Source: Butyrivibrio sp.
GTDB lineage: Bacteria; Bacillota; Clostridia; Lachnospirales; Lachnospiraceae
Length of the DNA: 64,000 nucleotides
Direction: 5' to 3'
Assembly: GCA_015056495.1 (NCBI GenBank)
Contig: SVGC01000001.1
Coordinates: 154,820-218,819 of the forward strand
A model generated the notes under the pieces. It was given only the letters and a program-made list of their open reading frames with translations. It ran no database searches and was not told the DNA's origin. Shown in pieces: positions 41,867 through 50,580 of the stretch; position 1 is the first letter of the stretch, and every line of letters begins with the position of its first letter. The translations under genes and the position numbers were made by a program.

Positions 41867-44198
41867 TATAAAAAGAGCTGTTTTAAGTATGATGGCAGCT
41901 GCAGTAATAACAACATCACTGCCTTCCATGGCTGTTTTTGCAACTGATGGTGAAACACTTGAGGTAGCTACAGCTGAAACAGACAGCACAACAACTACTG
42001 AATCTGCTGAGACAGATCAGGGAGCCGCAGCAAACGGCGAGACAGTAACAGAAGATGGTGAAGTAGTAATGGAAGGCGCTCTTGGCGAGATTGACGAGTC
42101 AGAGTGGATCACTATCAAAGATTATGAAAAAGTAGCTGAGAGTGATAATTACATCATGTATTACTATGAGCCAAGACTCTCTGTCATTCTTGAAAATAAA
42201 GAGACAGGAGCACTTATAGAATCAACTCTTAGCGATGAGATGGATGATGGTTATTCCAACGCAACATGGAATGGATATATGAAATCCGGAATCGTCATCT
42301 CTGCTATAAAAGGTACAACTAATACATATCAGGTTGATGTAAATACAGTTTCTAACACTATAGAGACAACATACCTTGATAATGGAATATCTGCCAAAGT
42401 GTTCTGGCCTGAGTATGGTTTTGGCCTTACTCTCAATGTAACACTTGAGGGAGACGAGCTTGTAGCCAATGTTCCAGATGATTCCATTACTGAGACAAAA
42501 GATGGGATCTATATTTCAACAGTAAGTGTTTTCCCATTTATGGGATACACATTCCTTGATGACAAGGAAGGATACATGCTGATCCCTGATGGAAACGGAG
42601 CACTTATCTACCTTGATAACAAAGAAGGCCGTTATTCCACAGGCTTTTCACAGATGATATATGGTACAGATGCTGGTTTTACAGATAGCTCAACAGCCAA
42701 TTATCTGTGGGAGAAATACGATACAGTTGTTGACGTAAATAACGTTCTGGCTCCTGTATTCGGAATGGCACATACAGATGATAACCTGGGGTATCTTGCG
42801 ATAGTTGAATCGGGAGAAAAACGTGCAAGCATAGAAGCGCATCCAAATGGGGTAATGGTCAACTACAACAGGTGCTTTGCCAAGTTCAAGCTTCGTGATA
42901 TATACACACAGCCGCTGAATCAGTCCAATTCAGGTACTATGACCAGCGTCGAGCAGGACAGAGTGCATGAAGATCTCCAGGTTAGATATATACTTCTTGA
43001 TGGCGAAGATGCAGATTATTCCGGAATGGCAGTAGCTTATAGAAATTACCTTCTTGATAATGATCTGGTACAGCCAAAGGACAGTTCTTACAACACAAGA
43101 GTGGATTTTCTTGGAAGTGACCGCGAAGAGTTCCTCATGGGAACAAAAGCAGTTACCATGACAACAGTTGATGATATTGAAGAGATATATGATGATCTAC
43201 AGGCTGCCGGTATTTCCTCTATGTTCTCCGTATACAAGGGATGGCAGAAAGGCGGTATCTACAATACTCCTATAAATAAGTACAAGGCTGACAGTTCAAT
43301 TGGTTCAACTTCAAGCCTTACAGATCTCATCAGTTCTTCCGAGGAAGAAGGTTATCATCTGTATCTGTACAACAACGCTTTGGAAGTAAATGCCAAGACC
43401 AATACTACAACATTTAATGTTGTAAAAAAGGTCAATAAGAGAACTTTGAAGATAGAAGATAATGGTCAGGTTTATAATCTTTTCTATTACCTGATGCCTA
43501 ATAAGATCCAAAAGACACTTAGCAAATTTGTTTCATCCTATACAGATAAAGGTGTTGATAATCTGGCACTTGCAGGCATTACTAATGAGATCTTTTCATA
43601 TAGCTCTCAGGGAAGCTACTATGACAGAAATTATACTGCATCTCTGATAGAAGAGACTGTAGCTTCAATTGATAGCGAAACTGATCTTGTAATGGAGCAG
43701 CCTTTTGCATATCTGTGGGATTACACAGATGCATTTCTGGATATGCCTCTTGGCTCATCTGATTATATGTATGTTGATGAAGAAGTTCCATTTTTATCAA
43801 TGGTACTAAAGGGCATCGTTCCTATGTATTCAGACTATGTCAACTTTGAAGCCAATAAGACAGAGTTCTTCCTTCAGATGGTTGAATCAGGTGTTTATCC
43901 ATCCTTCTATGTAACCAAGGAAAACTCATCAGCACTTATTTATACAAGGTCTTCAAACCTTTACACTACTGAGTACACAACATATAGAGATACGATCATT
44001 GCATATGACTCTGAGCTTAGAGCTATTGCTGAGCAGGTTGAAGGTTCTTACATAATAGATCATGAAAAAGATGATAGTGGAGTTACCAAAGTAACCTATG
44101 ATAACGGTGTTGTGATTTATGTAAATTATTCAGATAGTGATGCAACAGTTGATGGAGTCAAGGTTGAGGCTCTGTCATATGTGGTAAAGGCAGATTGA
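41856..44198 (+). CDS. Secreted DUF5696-type protein in a sugar ABC cluster
   Basis: A 780-residue secreted protein. The TTG at 41856 is chosen because AGGTGG lies nine bases upstream and the translation then begins with a perfect signal peptide (basic INIKRA, hydrophobic core, cleavage VFA-T near residue 29). It overlaps the preceding gene by 11 bases. A Thr/Glu/Ala-rich linker (30-70) precedes a large domain with no recognisable catalytic motif; the pattern around KVAESDNYIMYYYEPRLSVI and YMLIPDGNGALIYLDN matches what I recall of DUF5696 proteins, which accompany YIP1 proteins and sugar permeases. The second half (430-720) has alternating helix/strand character that could be a TIM-barrel-like fold, hence a hydrolase role is conceivable but not shown. 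Confidence 0.78.
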   Translation: MGINIKRAVLSMMAAAVITTSLPSMAVFATDGETLEVATAETDSTTTTESAETDQGAAANGETVTEDGEVVMEGALGEIDESEWITIKDYEKVAESDNYIMYYYEPRLSVILENKETGALIESTLSDEMDDGYSNATWNGYMKSGIVISAIKGTTNTYQVDVNTVSNTIETTYLDNGISAKVFWPEYGFGLTLNVTLEGDELVANVPDDSITETKDGIYISTVSVFPFMGYTFLDDKEGYMLIPDGNGALIYLDNKEGRYSTGFSQMIYGTDAGFTDSSTANYLWEKYDTVVDVNNVLAPVFGMAHTDDNLGYLAIVESGEKRASIEAHPNGVMVNYNRCFAKFKLRDIYTQPLNQSNSGTMTSVEQDRVHEDLQVRYILLDGEDADYSGMAVAYRNYLLDNDLVQPKDSSYNTRVDFLGSDREEFLMGTKAVTMTTVDDIEEIYDDLQAAGISSMFSVYKGWQKGGIYNTPINKYKADSSIGSTSSLTDLISSSEEEGYHLYLYNNALEVNAKTNTTTFNVVKKVNKRTLKIEDNGQVYNLFYYLMPNKIQKTLSKFVSSYTDKGVDNLALAGITNEIFSYSSQGSYYDRNYTASLIEETVASIDSETDLVMEQPFAYLWDYTDAFLDMPLGSSDYMYVDEEVPFLSMVLKGIVPMYSDYVNFEANKTEFFLQMVESGVYPSFYVTKENSSALIYTRSSNLYTTEYTTYRDTIIAYDSELRAIAEQVEGSYIIDHEKDDSGVTKVTYDNGVVIYVNYSDSDATVDGVKVEALSYVVKAD

Positions 44199-44212
44199 AT
44201 CAAGAGCTTATT

Positions 44213-44234
44213 AGAGTGGTGATGTCACCACTCT
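44213..44234 (+). promoter_or_regulatory. Perfect intercistronic hairpin before permease pair 2
   Basis: AGAGTGGTGA (44213-44222) and TCACCACTCT (44225-44234) are perfect complements with almost no loop. There is no T-run, so it is more likely an mRNA processing or stability element than a terminator. Confidence 0.6.
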
Positions 44235-44264
44235 ATAAGAAATCAAGAAAGGTTGATTTTTACT

Positions 44265-45338
44265 ATGGAAACTTCTATTAGTCGTAAGAGGCTGACAAAA
44301 GAAGAAAAAGCAAAACTAAAAAAGATAAAACCTGGAAGACTTGCTAAAAGAGAAGCAGTGACAGGTGTCATATTTATCCTGCCGTGGATAATCGGAGCTT
44401 TGGTTTTTCTGGCATATCCTCTTATAACATCTTTTTGGTATGCGCTTAATAACATTCGTATAACTCCTATTGGTAAGGTGTTTACATTTGTAGGACATGG
44501 CAATTTTACAGAGATACTTTTGGCAGATGCGGATTTCCCGACACAGCTTATTGAGTATCTTGCATCAACAATCCTTTCAGTTCCTGTCATTGTTGTATTT
44601 GCACTTATTATAGCGATGATGCTCAATGAAAAAATAAAGGCAAGAGGCTTCTTTAGAATGATATTCTTTATTCCGGTTATCATCGTAAGTGGTCCTATCC
44701 TTGGAATGTTGACAGAGCAGGGCGCAGGCAGTATCACTGCTATTGATACACAGGCAATCACAAGTGCCATCAGTTCTTTTTTACCAGGTCCTGTAGCAGA
44801 GCCTATTTCAGAGCTGTTTGAAAATATGATCATGATACTGTGGTATTCAGGAGTTCAGATATTGATATTCCTGTCAGGTCTTCAGAAGATCGACCGCTCA
44901 ATGTATGAAGCTGCACAGATTGATGGTGGTTCAGGTTGGGAATGTTTCTGGAAGATCACACTTCCTACAATCAAGCCTTTGATCCTGTTAAACTGCATCT
45001 ACACAATAGTATTTATTTCTAATAATGACCAGAACGAGATCATCGAGCTCATCAAGGCATCTATGTTCTCAGGTATTCAGGAAAAAGGTTACGGCTATGC
45101 TTCAGCAATGGCCTGGCTGTACTCAATAGTAGTACTTCTTCTTGTTGGCTTATTTGCACTGCTCTTTACAGCCCGTAAGGATGTCTACGAGAGACAGGTC
45201 AAGAAAGCTAAAAAGCAGATGAAGAAGGAAGAAAGAGAAGCAAGAAAGATAGAAAGGAGGAGCATCAGAAATGCCAAGAAGATCGAAAAGAGAAGAAAAT
45301 CAGGCAGGTACAAGAGTTATGCAGGAAGCGATGACTAA
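44265..45338 (+). CDS. CUT1 sugar ABC transporter permease (MalF type), pair 2
   Basis: A 357-residue permease with six helices and an EAA loop reading YEAAQIDGGSGWECFWKITL then PTIKPL. It differs from pair 1 in having a large insert in the outside loop (EQGAGSITAIDTQAITSAIS) and a long, highly basic C-terminal tail (KKAKKQMKKEEREARKIERR). The ATG at 44265 is used; the TTG at 44253 abuts the AAGAAAGG ribosome binding site. The gene overlaps its partner by 68 bases. Confidence 0.9.
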   Translation: METSISRKRLTKEEKAKLKKIKPGRLAKREAVTGVIFILPWIIGALVFLAYPLITSFWYALNNIRITPIGKVFTFVGHGNFTEILLADADFPTQLIEYLASTILSVPVIVVFALIIAMMLNEKIKARGFFRMIFFIPVIIVSGPILGMLTEQGAGSITAIDTQAITSAISSFLPGPVAEPISELFENMIMILWYSGVQILIFLSGLQKIDRSMYEAAQIDGGSGWECFWKITLPTIKPLILLNCIYTIVFISNNDQNEIIELIKASMFSGIQEKGYGYASAMAWLYSIVVLLLVGLFALLFTARKDVYERQVKKAKKQMKKEEREARKIERRSIRNAKKIEKRRKSGRYKSYAGSDD

Positions 45339-46320
45339 AGATAAAAAAATGAAAACTTCAAAAGCTGTCAGACCTTGGTATCAGGATATGACTAAGGAAA
45401 AGGTACAGAGATTCTTATTTGGTTCAAAAGAAAAAGAAGGCTTTATCAAGATGTTCGTTATCTATGCCCTCCTTATCTGTATCGGTTTTATATACATATA
45501 TCCGATCATGTACATGATCAGTAAGAGCTTTATGTCACTGGATGATCTGTTGGATTCTTCTATAAGCTGGATCCCTAGTAGTATCAATTTATCCAATTAT
45601 GTGCAGGCAGCCAATAGTATGGATTTCTGGAAGTCACTAATGCAGAGCATCCTGATTGCTGGAATTCCTACACTGTGTAATGTTGTATCCTGTTCACTTA
45701 TAGGATATGGTCTTGCCAGATTTGAATTTCCATTTAAAAAGCTTGTGCTTGCAATAATCATTTTTACATTTGTATTACCAAGCCAGATCACTATGATCCC
45801 GACATACGTTATGTATTCCAACATGGGTATCCTCGGAACCCTGTGGTCATTTATCCTTCCATCACTTCTTGGAATGGGTATCAATGCACCAATATTCATA
45901 CTCATTTTCTATCAGTTCTTTAAGCAGGTACCAAAAGTATTGATAGAGGCAGCGCAGATCGATGGAGCAGGCTATTTTAAATCATTCCTTCGCATCTCTC
46001 TGCCATCTGCAGCACCTGCGCTGATTACAGTTACACTGTTTTCATTTGTATGGTACTGGAATGAGTCATACCTCACAGAGATGTATGTGCACGGTGTTCT
46101 CACCAGCTCAGGTTGGACTACACTTGTTATCCAGCTGGATCAGTTTGCTGCCAACTATTCTTCCTACGCTACTACAGCAACTAACGCAGCAACCAGCCTA
46201 AATGAGTCAATCAGCATGGCTGGTACGATGCTTTCAATACTTCCACTTTTACTGATGTACTTTGTCCTTCAGAGATACTTCGTTGAAAGTATTGATAGAA
46301 CTGGTATTACAGGTGAGTAA
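45271..46320 (+). CDS. CUT1 sugar ABC transporter permease (MalG type), pair 2
   Basis: A 349-residue permease. The ATG at 45271 is supported by GAAAGGAGG ten bases upstream, located inside the coding region of the partner; this gives a 68-base overlap. A charged N-terminal region of about 55 residues precedes six helices. The EAA loop is LIEAAQIDGAGYFKSFLRIS then LPSAAPA. The final outside loop is longer than usual (TTATNAATSLNES). A second start at ATG 45319 cannot be excluded. A strong terminator follows, ending the operon. Confidence 0.9.
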   Translation: MPRRSKREENQAGTRVMQEAMTKDKKMKTSKAVRPWYQDMTKEKVQRFLFGSKEKEGFIKMFVIYALLICIGFIYIYPIMYMISKSFMSLDDLLDSSISWIPSSINLSNYVQAANSMDFWKSLMQSILIAGIPTLCNVVSCSLIGYGLARFEFPFKKLVLAIIIFTFVLPSQITMIPTYVMYSNMGILGTLWSFILPSLLGMGINAPIFILIFYQFFKQVPKVLIEAAQIDGAGYFKSFLRISLPSAAPALITVTLFSFVWYWNESYLTEMYVHGVLTSSGWTTLVIQLDQFAANYSSYATTATNAATSLNESISMAGTMLSILPLLLMYFVLQRYFVESIDRTGITGE

Positions 46321-46344
46321 AGCTTTATATGGTTATAATGAATG

Positions 46345-46380
46345 GAGTCAAAACTTAGGTAGTTTTGGCTCTGTTTTTTT
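46345..46380 (+). terminator. Terminator of the sugar-uptake operon
   Basis: GAGTCAAAAC (46345-46354) pairs with GTTTTGGCTC (46362-46371), one G-U pair, seven-base loop, followed by a run of seven T. Confidence 0.9.
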
Positions 46381-46473
46381 ATATTCATGATGGGGAAAAA
46401 CAGTTATACTATAAAAGGCAGGCGGGGTAACGGTTTGCTAGAAATAATGATATAAAAAGAAGGTTAGGTAATT

Positions 46474-48825
46474 ATGAGCGGTTCGAAATTATGGTATGAA
46501 AAGCCTGCTGAAAATTGGAATCAGGCACTTCCATTTGGAAATGGAAGATTAGGGGGAATGGTCTTTGGCAGAGTTGACAGAGAGCATATTCAGTTAAATG
46601 AAGATTCAATATGGCTCGGTGGATATCAGAATAGAAATAATCCAAAGGCTTTGGAGAATCTGCCACTTGTGAGAAAGCTCCTGATGGACGGGGAGATTGC
46701 CAAAGCGGAAGAACTTTTGTCTACTGCTTTTTGCGGAGTCCCACAGGGAATGAAGCCATATCAGACCCTTGGGGATATTGAGATTAATTTTTTTCATGAA
46801 AAATATGATGAATATAAAAGAGAACTGGATCTGAATACAGCAGTAGCTTCTGTAGAGTATCAGGTAGATGGGATACAGTTTGAAAGAAAAGTATTCTCAA
46901 GTCATCCGGACAATTGTATTGTTGCAAGTTTTGAGGCTTCAGAAAGAGCTTCAATATCAATGGAAGTTCTTGTTTCCAGGAATAGAAAAATAGCTGTTGA
47001 TGCTGGTTTCCATGGCAGTGCAATGGGTGAGGCGCCTGTATGTAAGGAATATGAAGCGATAAAAAGATTGTCTGAGGATACTCTTTTTCTATATGGACAA
47101 CTAGGTGAAGGCGGCATGGATTTTGGAATCTGCGTTAAAGTGGTCGCAAATGGCGGGAGAGTGTACGTGCAGGATGAAAGAATCGTTGTCGAAAAGGCTG
47201 ACAGCGCGCTGGTTTTTGTAAATGGCGGATCGTCTTTCAGATATGGTGAGTCTGATAAAAAGGATATAGTTTGTACGGGATTAGATAGTAGATATCAGGG
47301 AATCGCCAGTGGTTTATATGGAGAGGTGCTAAGTGCATCTCAAAAATCTTTTGACGAGCTTTTACAAAGACATATTCAGGACTATCAGAGTCTATATAAT
47401 AGGGTAAGGCTGAGTATAGGTAAATGTACTGGTACAGAGAATAATAAAGAGGCGTGTCTGGAACAGTCACCTGTATGTGAGAGTGGTTTGAAATCAGATA
47501 TAGAGCTTCCGACGGATAAGAGACTTGCTCAGATACGACAGTGTGATAAAGAAGGCAAGGCTAATGATGATTTGGAGCTGTACGAGCTCTATTTTAACTA
47601 TGGCAGATATCTTATGATATCAGGCAGTAGGCCGGGGTCACTACCACTAAATCTTCAAGGTATATGGAATGACAGTTTCAGGCCTGCCTGGGATAGTAAG
47701 TATACTATCAATATCAATGCAGAGATGAATTACTGGCCTGCAGAGATATGTAATCTGTCAGAGTGCCATCTTCCTCTTTTTGACCTTATGAACAGGATGG
47801 AAGAGCATGGCAGAGAGACAGCGAAGTCTATGTATGGATGTCGCGGAGTGGTAGCTCATCACAATACTGATATATGGGGAGATACAGCACCGCAGGATCT
47901 CTGGATACCGGGAACTTTCTGGGTAATGGGATTTGCATGGCTTTCAACTCATATTTGGAAGCATTATGAATATACTTGTGACAAGGAGTTTTTGCAGAGT
48001 AATTATCATCTGATGCTGGAATCCTGTAGATTTTTCCTGGATTTCCTGATTGAGGATGAAGATGGATATCTGGTTACTTGCCCGTCAGTATCACCTGAGA
48101 ATACGTATATCATCGATGCTGCCCATAAAGGCTGTAACGGAGTGGGAGTCACAATGGATAACATGATCCTGAGGGATCTGTTTGAGATGACAATCAAGGC
48201 AGCCAGGGTCCTTGATGAGGAAGATGAGGAGATTGCTCAGATAAAAGACTATCTTGGAAAATTGCGTCCAACACAGATTGGTAAGTATGGTCAGATCATG
48301 GAATGGAAAAAGGATTATGAAGAGGCAGAGCCAGGGCACAGGCATATATCTCATCTATATGGACTATTTCCTTCAGATCAGATATCTGAGTCTAAGACGC
48401 CGGAACTTGCCAAAGCTGCTTATAAGACCATAGAAAGAAGACTCTCAAACGGCGGTGGACACACCGGCTGGAGTATGGCATGGATCATTAACTTTTTTGC
48501 CAAGCTTCATGACGGACAGATGGCTCTTGAACATCTTGATAAGTTATTGGCCCACTCAACGTTGGACAATATGTTTGATAATCATCCGCCATTCCAGATT
48601 GATGGTAACTTTGGAGCGACAGCCGCTATTGCGCACATGCTCCTAGAGAGTAGGGAAGGTGAGATCATACTTCTTCCGGCACTTCCTGAACAATGGAAAG
48701 ATGGCTCAGTCAAAGGTCTTAAGGCAGTCGGCGGAGCTACAGTTGATATCAGCTGGAAGGATGGAAAACTTCTTGATTACGAGATCCATTGCGAAGGCGG
48801 ATATAAAGGTAAAGTGGTATATTGA
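46474..48825 (+). CDS. Glycoside hydrolase family 95 (alpha-L-fucosidase type)
   Basis: A 783-residue enzyme without a signal peptide, so cytoplasmic. [21 protein letters not shown] and [21 protein letters not shown] form the N-terminal GH95 domain; the (alpha/alpha)6 catalytic domain contains [19 protein letters not shown], whose paired Asn residues activate the water, and [17 protein letters not shown] with the conserved Asp. GH95 members remove alpha-1,2-L-fucose, or alpha-L-galactose, from xyloglucan or host and plant glycans. It follows the sugar transporter after a terminator, which suggests that imported oligosaccharides are its substrate. The insert around [15 protein letters not shown] is unusual. 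Start ATG 46474 follows AAGGTTAGG. Confidence 0.92.
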   Translation: MSGSKLWYEKPAENWNQALPFGNGRLGGMVFGRVDREHIQLNEDSIWLGGYQNRNNPKALENLPLVRKLLMDGEIAKAEELLSTAFCGVPQGMKPYQTLGDIEINFFHEKYDEYKRELDLNTAVASVEYQVDGIQFERKVFSSHPDNCIVASFEASERASISMEVLVSRNRKIAVDAGFHGSAMGEAPVCKEYEAIKRLSEDTLFLYGQLGEGGMDFGICVKVVANGGRVYVQDERIVVEKADSALVFVNGGSSFRYGESDKKDIVCTGLDSRYQGIASGLYGEVLSASQKSFDELLQRHIQDYQSLYNRVRLSIGKCTGTENNKEACLEQSPVCESGLKSDIELPTDKRLAQIRQCDKEGKANDDLELYELYFNYGRYLMISGSRPGSLPLNLQGIWNDSFRPAWDSKYTININAEMNYWPAEICNLSECHLPLFDLMNRMEEHGRETAKSMYGCRGVVAHHNTDIWGDTAPQDLWIPGTFWVMGFAWLSTHIWKHYEYTCDKEFLQSNYHLMLESCRFFLDFLIEDEDGYLVTCPSVSPENTYIIDAAHKGCNGVGVTMDNMILRDLFEMTIKAARVLDEEDEEIAQIKDYLGKLRPTQIGKYGQIMEWKKDYEEAEPGHRHISHLYGLFPSDQISESKTPELAKAAYKTIERRLSNGGGHTGWSMAWIINFFAKLHDGQMALEHLDKLLAHSTLDNMFDNHPPFQIDGNFGATAAIAHMLLESREGEIILLPALPEQWKDGSVKGLKAVGGATVDISWKDGKLLDYEIHCEGGYKGKVVY

Positions 48826-48840
48826 TTAGTTGATGTGGCC

Positions 48841-48877
48841 AAAATGACCCCAGGGGACGGGGTCAAGGGGTCATTTT
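48841..48877. repeat. REP-like hairpin, TGACCCC type (copy C)
   Basis: AAAATGACCCC (48841-48851) and GGGGTCATTTT (48867-48877) are perfect complements around a 15-base loop AGGGGACGGGGTCAA. It follows the GH95 stop by 15 bases and could serve as its terminator. The same AGGGGACGGGG core is found inverted at 50495-50576. Confidence 0.78.
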
Positions 48878-48891
48878 GTTGCACAAGACCG

Positions 48892-49001
48892 GCAAGCGAA
48901 TGGATGCTTGCATACAAATTCATTTGACGGTCGTAAGAACATGGAGCACTAAGTGCGGAATGTTCGCGTGCGAAATCGAGTAGGAGTCAGCCTACTCGAT
49001 T
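48892..49001. other. Structured intergenic region with successive hairpins
   Basis: The 327-bp gap 48826-49152 contains, after the REP-like hairpin, GCAAGC/GCTTGC (48892-48911), CAAAT/ATTTG (48915-48926), GCACT/AGTGC (48946-48956), TTCGC/GCGAA (48963-48974) and an 11-bp perfect stem AATCGAGTAGG/CCTACTCGATT (48974-49001). No open frame of note is present. It could be a non-coding RNA or a degraded mobile element. Confidence 0.5.
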
Positions 49002-49070
49002 GATGATGGAAACTCTTTATTAGCCTTGTTCTTAGAATTCATTTTTTGTACAAGTTACAGCGATAATGGA

Positions 49071-49099
49071 TTGCATGAGTCATCTTTTAAGCGTATAAT
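49071..49099 (+). promoter_or_regulatory. Promoter of the SCP2-type gene
   Basis: TTGCAT (49071-49076), 17-bp spacer and a perfect TATAAT (49094-49099) lie 53 bases before the ATG at 49153. Confidence 0.75.
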
Positions 49100-49152
49100 A
49101 AAATTTGTTATTCGGTATGATATAAGTTCCACAGATAAAGAGGAGGAAAGAC

Positions 49153-49581
49153 ATGACTTACGAGAACCTTGTTAAAGAGGCAAAAAAGGCTGTTAAGACA
49201 GTCGATGGTAAGACAATCAAAGAGCACCTTGCTGTTGAGTTTGATATCGAAGGCAAGGGGGAGGGCGCTTTTTATGTAGAGTTTACAGAAAAGGGCGCAG
49301 AAGTTGAGCCATATGAATATTATGACCACGACTTTAGAGTTAGAACAAGCGGAGACGTTGCACTGAAGGTACTTAGCGGAGAGCTGAATCCTGAAGAAGC
49401 ACTTGCTGCCGGTCAGCTCTGTGTTGAAGGTAACACAGATAAGATAGCACTTCTTAAAAGCGTTGTAGCTCCTGCACCAGAAGCTCCTAAGGAAAAGAAG
49501 GCTCCTGCAAAGGCAAAAGCTGAAGCTAAAAAGCCTGTTCCAAAGAAGACAACCAAGAAGCCTGCTACAAAGAAGAAATAA
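49153..49581 (+). CDS. SCP2 sterol-transfer-like protein with a basic histone-like tail
   Basis: A 142-residue cytoplasmic protein. Residues 1-110 match the SCP2-like lipid-binding fold: AVEFDIEGKGEGAFYVEF, DFRVRTSGDVALKVLSGEL and NPEEALAAGQLCVEGNTDKI, the last being the family's typical closing segment. The last 35 residues are almost only Ala, Pro, Lys, Thr and Glu (KAPAKAKAEAKKPVPKKTTK), like histone H1 tails, and could bind nucleic acid or acidic surfaces. The fold usually binds lipids or acyl-CoA; bacteria of this group make no sterols, so the ligand is unknown. A GAGGAGG precedes the ATG; it is a single-gene unit with its own promoter and terminator, apparently highly expressed. Confidence 0.85.
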   Translation: MTYENLVKEAKKAVKTVDGKTIKEHLAVEFDIEGKGEGAFYVEFTEKGAEVEPYEYYDHDFRVRTSGDVALKVLSGELNPEEALAAGQLCVEGNTDKIALLKSVVAPAPEAPKEKKAPAKAKAEAKKPVPKKTTKKPATKKK

Positions 49582-49595
49582 AATGATTATTATAG

Positions 49596-49636
49596 AAAAG
49601 GTTTTGCAGAGAGAATCATCTTTGCAAAACCTTTTT
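49596..49636. terminator. Bidirectional terminator between convergent genes
   Basis: AAAAGGTTTTGCA (49596-49608) and TGCAAAACCTTTT (49623-49635) form a perfect 13-bp stem. T-runs flank it in both orientations, so it can serve the SCP2 gene (plus) and the PHP phosphatase gene (minus). Confidence 0.9.
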
Positions 49637-49643
49637 CGTGTAT

Positions 49644-50411
49644 TTATAGCGCTCTAATATCTATATCCTGTGAATAATTGATATTATTCCTGTCAAGGAA
49701 TTCCATGAATCCTGGCAGTGCCTCTGGCTGCATTACAAGGTGTGGTTCGTGAGCATCGCAGCCTATTACAAACTTACATCCCATTTTTGATGCCATAGAG
49801 AAAAATCTGTCACTTGGATAATGGATACCGCGCTCAAATCCCAGCATATTGATTTCCAGTGGGATATCATGTTCCAGTGAAAACTCGCATATCCTGCGGG
49901 TATGCTTCTGGAATATTTCATCGGGTCCTTCATAATTGATCAGGTCTGGATGTGCCAGATATGTAAAGTATCCGGTTGAAAGACCTTCAATTACAAGATC
50001 TACATATGCTTTAAGTCTGTCCTCAGAAGTTGTCTCTTCTCCTGAATAAAAGCCCTCTATTTCATCAGGAACATGATGCTGTCCCATGATTATATAATCT
50101 ATAGGTCTTGCCTTAAGTTCTTCATGAAGCTTATCAAAGTACTTTGGATAATATTCTGTCTCCAGCCCGATCAATATCTTGATCTGATCCTTGTACTCGT
50201 CCCTCAGATTGACTAGTGTATTAACGTACTCATCTAACTGATCCATCTTCATACGCATTCCGGATACATATGAATCCGGATATGGCTGAGGGGTATGATC
50301 AGAAAACCCAAGAACCTTGAAACCATTTTGAATTGCACATTCTATATATTCTCTCTCTGTGCCTTTAGCATGACCACATCGAGTGGTATGTGTGTGATAA
50401 TTCTTATTCAT
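49644..50411 (-). CDS. PHP-domain phosphatase, histidinol-phosphatase (HisJ) type
   Basis: A 255-residue metal-dependent phosphatase. The PHP metal ligands are visible in order: YHTHTTRCGHAKG at the start, GFSDHTP, ILIGLETEYYP, IIMGQHHVP, YLAHPDLI and IGCDAHEPH at the end. This set is that of the HisJ branch, which hydrolyses L-histidinol phosphate. No other his genes are adjacent. PHP phosphatases also serve as CpsB-type tyrosine phosphatases for BY-kinases, but the motif spacing here fits the HisJ type better. It may act on another phosphomonoester. Confidence 0.87.
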   Translation of the reverse strand: MNKNYHTHTTRCGHAKGTEREYIECAIQNGFKVLGFSDHTPQPYPDSYVSGMRMKMDQLDEYVNTLVNLRDEYKDQIKILIGLETEYYPKYFDKLHEELKARPIDYIIMGQHHVPDEIEGFYSGEETTSEDRLKAYVDLVIEGLSTGYFTYLAHPDLINYEGPDEIFQKHTRRICEFSLEHDIPLEINMLGFERGIHYPSDRFFSMASKMGCKFVIGCDAHEPHLVMQPEALPGFMEFLDRNNINYSQDIDIRAL

Positions 50412-50494
50412 TCTTAAACCTCTAACTCTTTCACAATAACAAGAGAATATTATAACACTTATTTAGAAAAAAATTTGTGAAATTAATATAAAAG

Positions 50495-50576
50495 AAAATG
50501 ACCCTGAGGACAATGGTTAGGGGACATTTTGCAATCAGCAAAATGTCCCCCTAACCCCGTCCCCTAGGGTCATTTT
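50495..50576. repeat. Compound REP-like palindrome, TGACCC type (copy D)
   Basis: Outer arms AAAATGACCCT (50495-50505) and AGGGTCATTTT (50566-50576) enclose a second inverted repeat of about 18 bp (50515-50532 with 50538-50556, one bulge) around the loop AATCA. On the minus strand it contains AGGGGACGGGG exactly as copy C. It sits between ptsI and the PHP gene and probably terminates the PTS operon. Confidence 0.8.
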
Positions 50577-50580
50577 TGTA

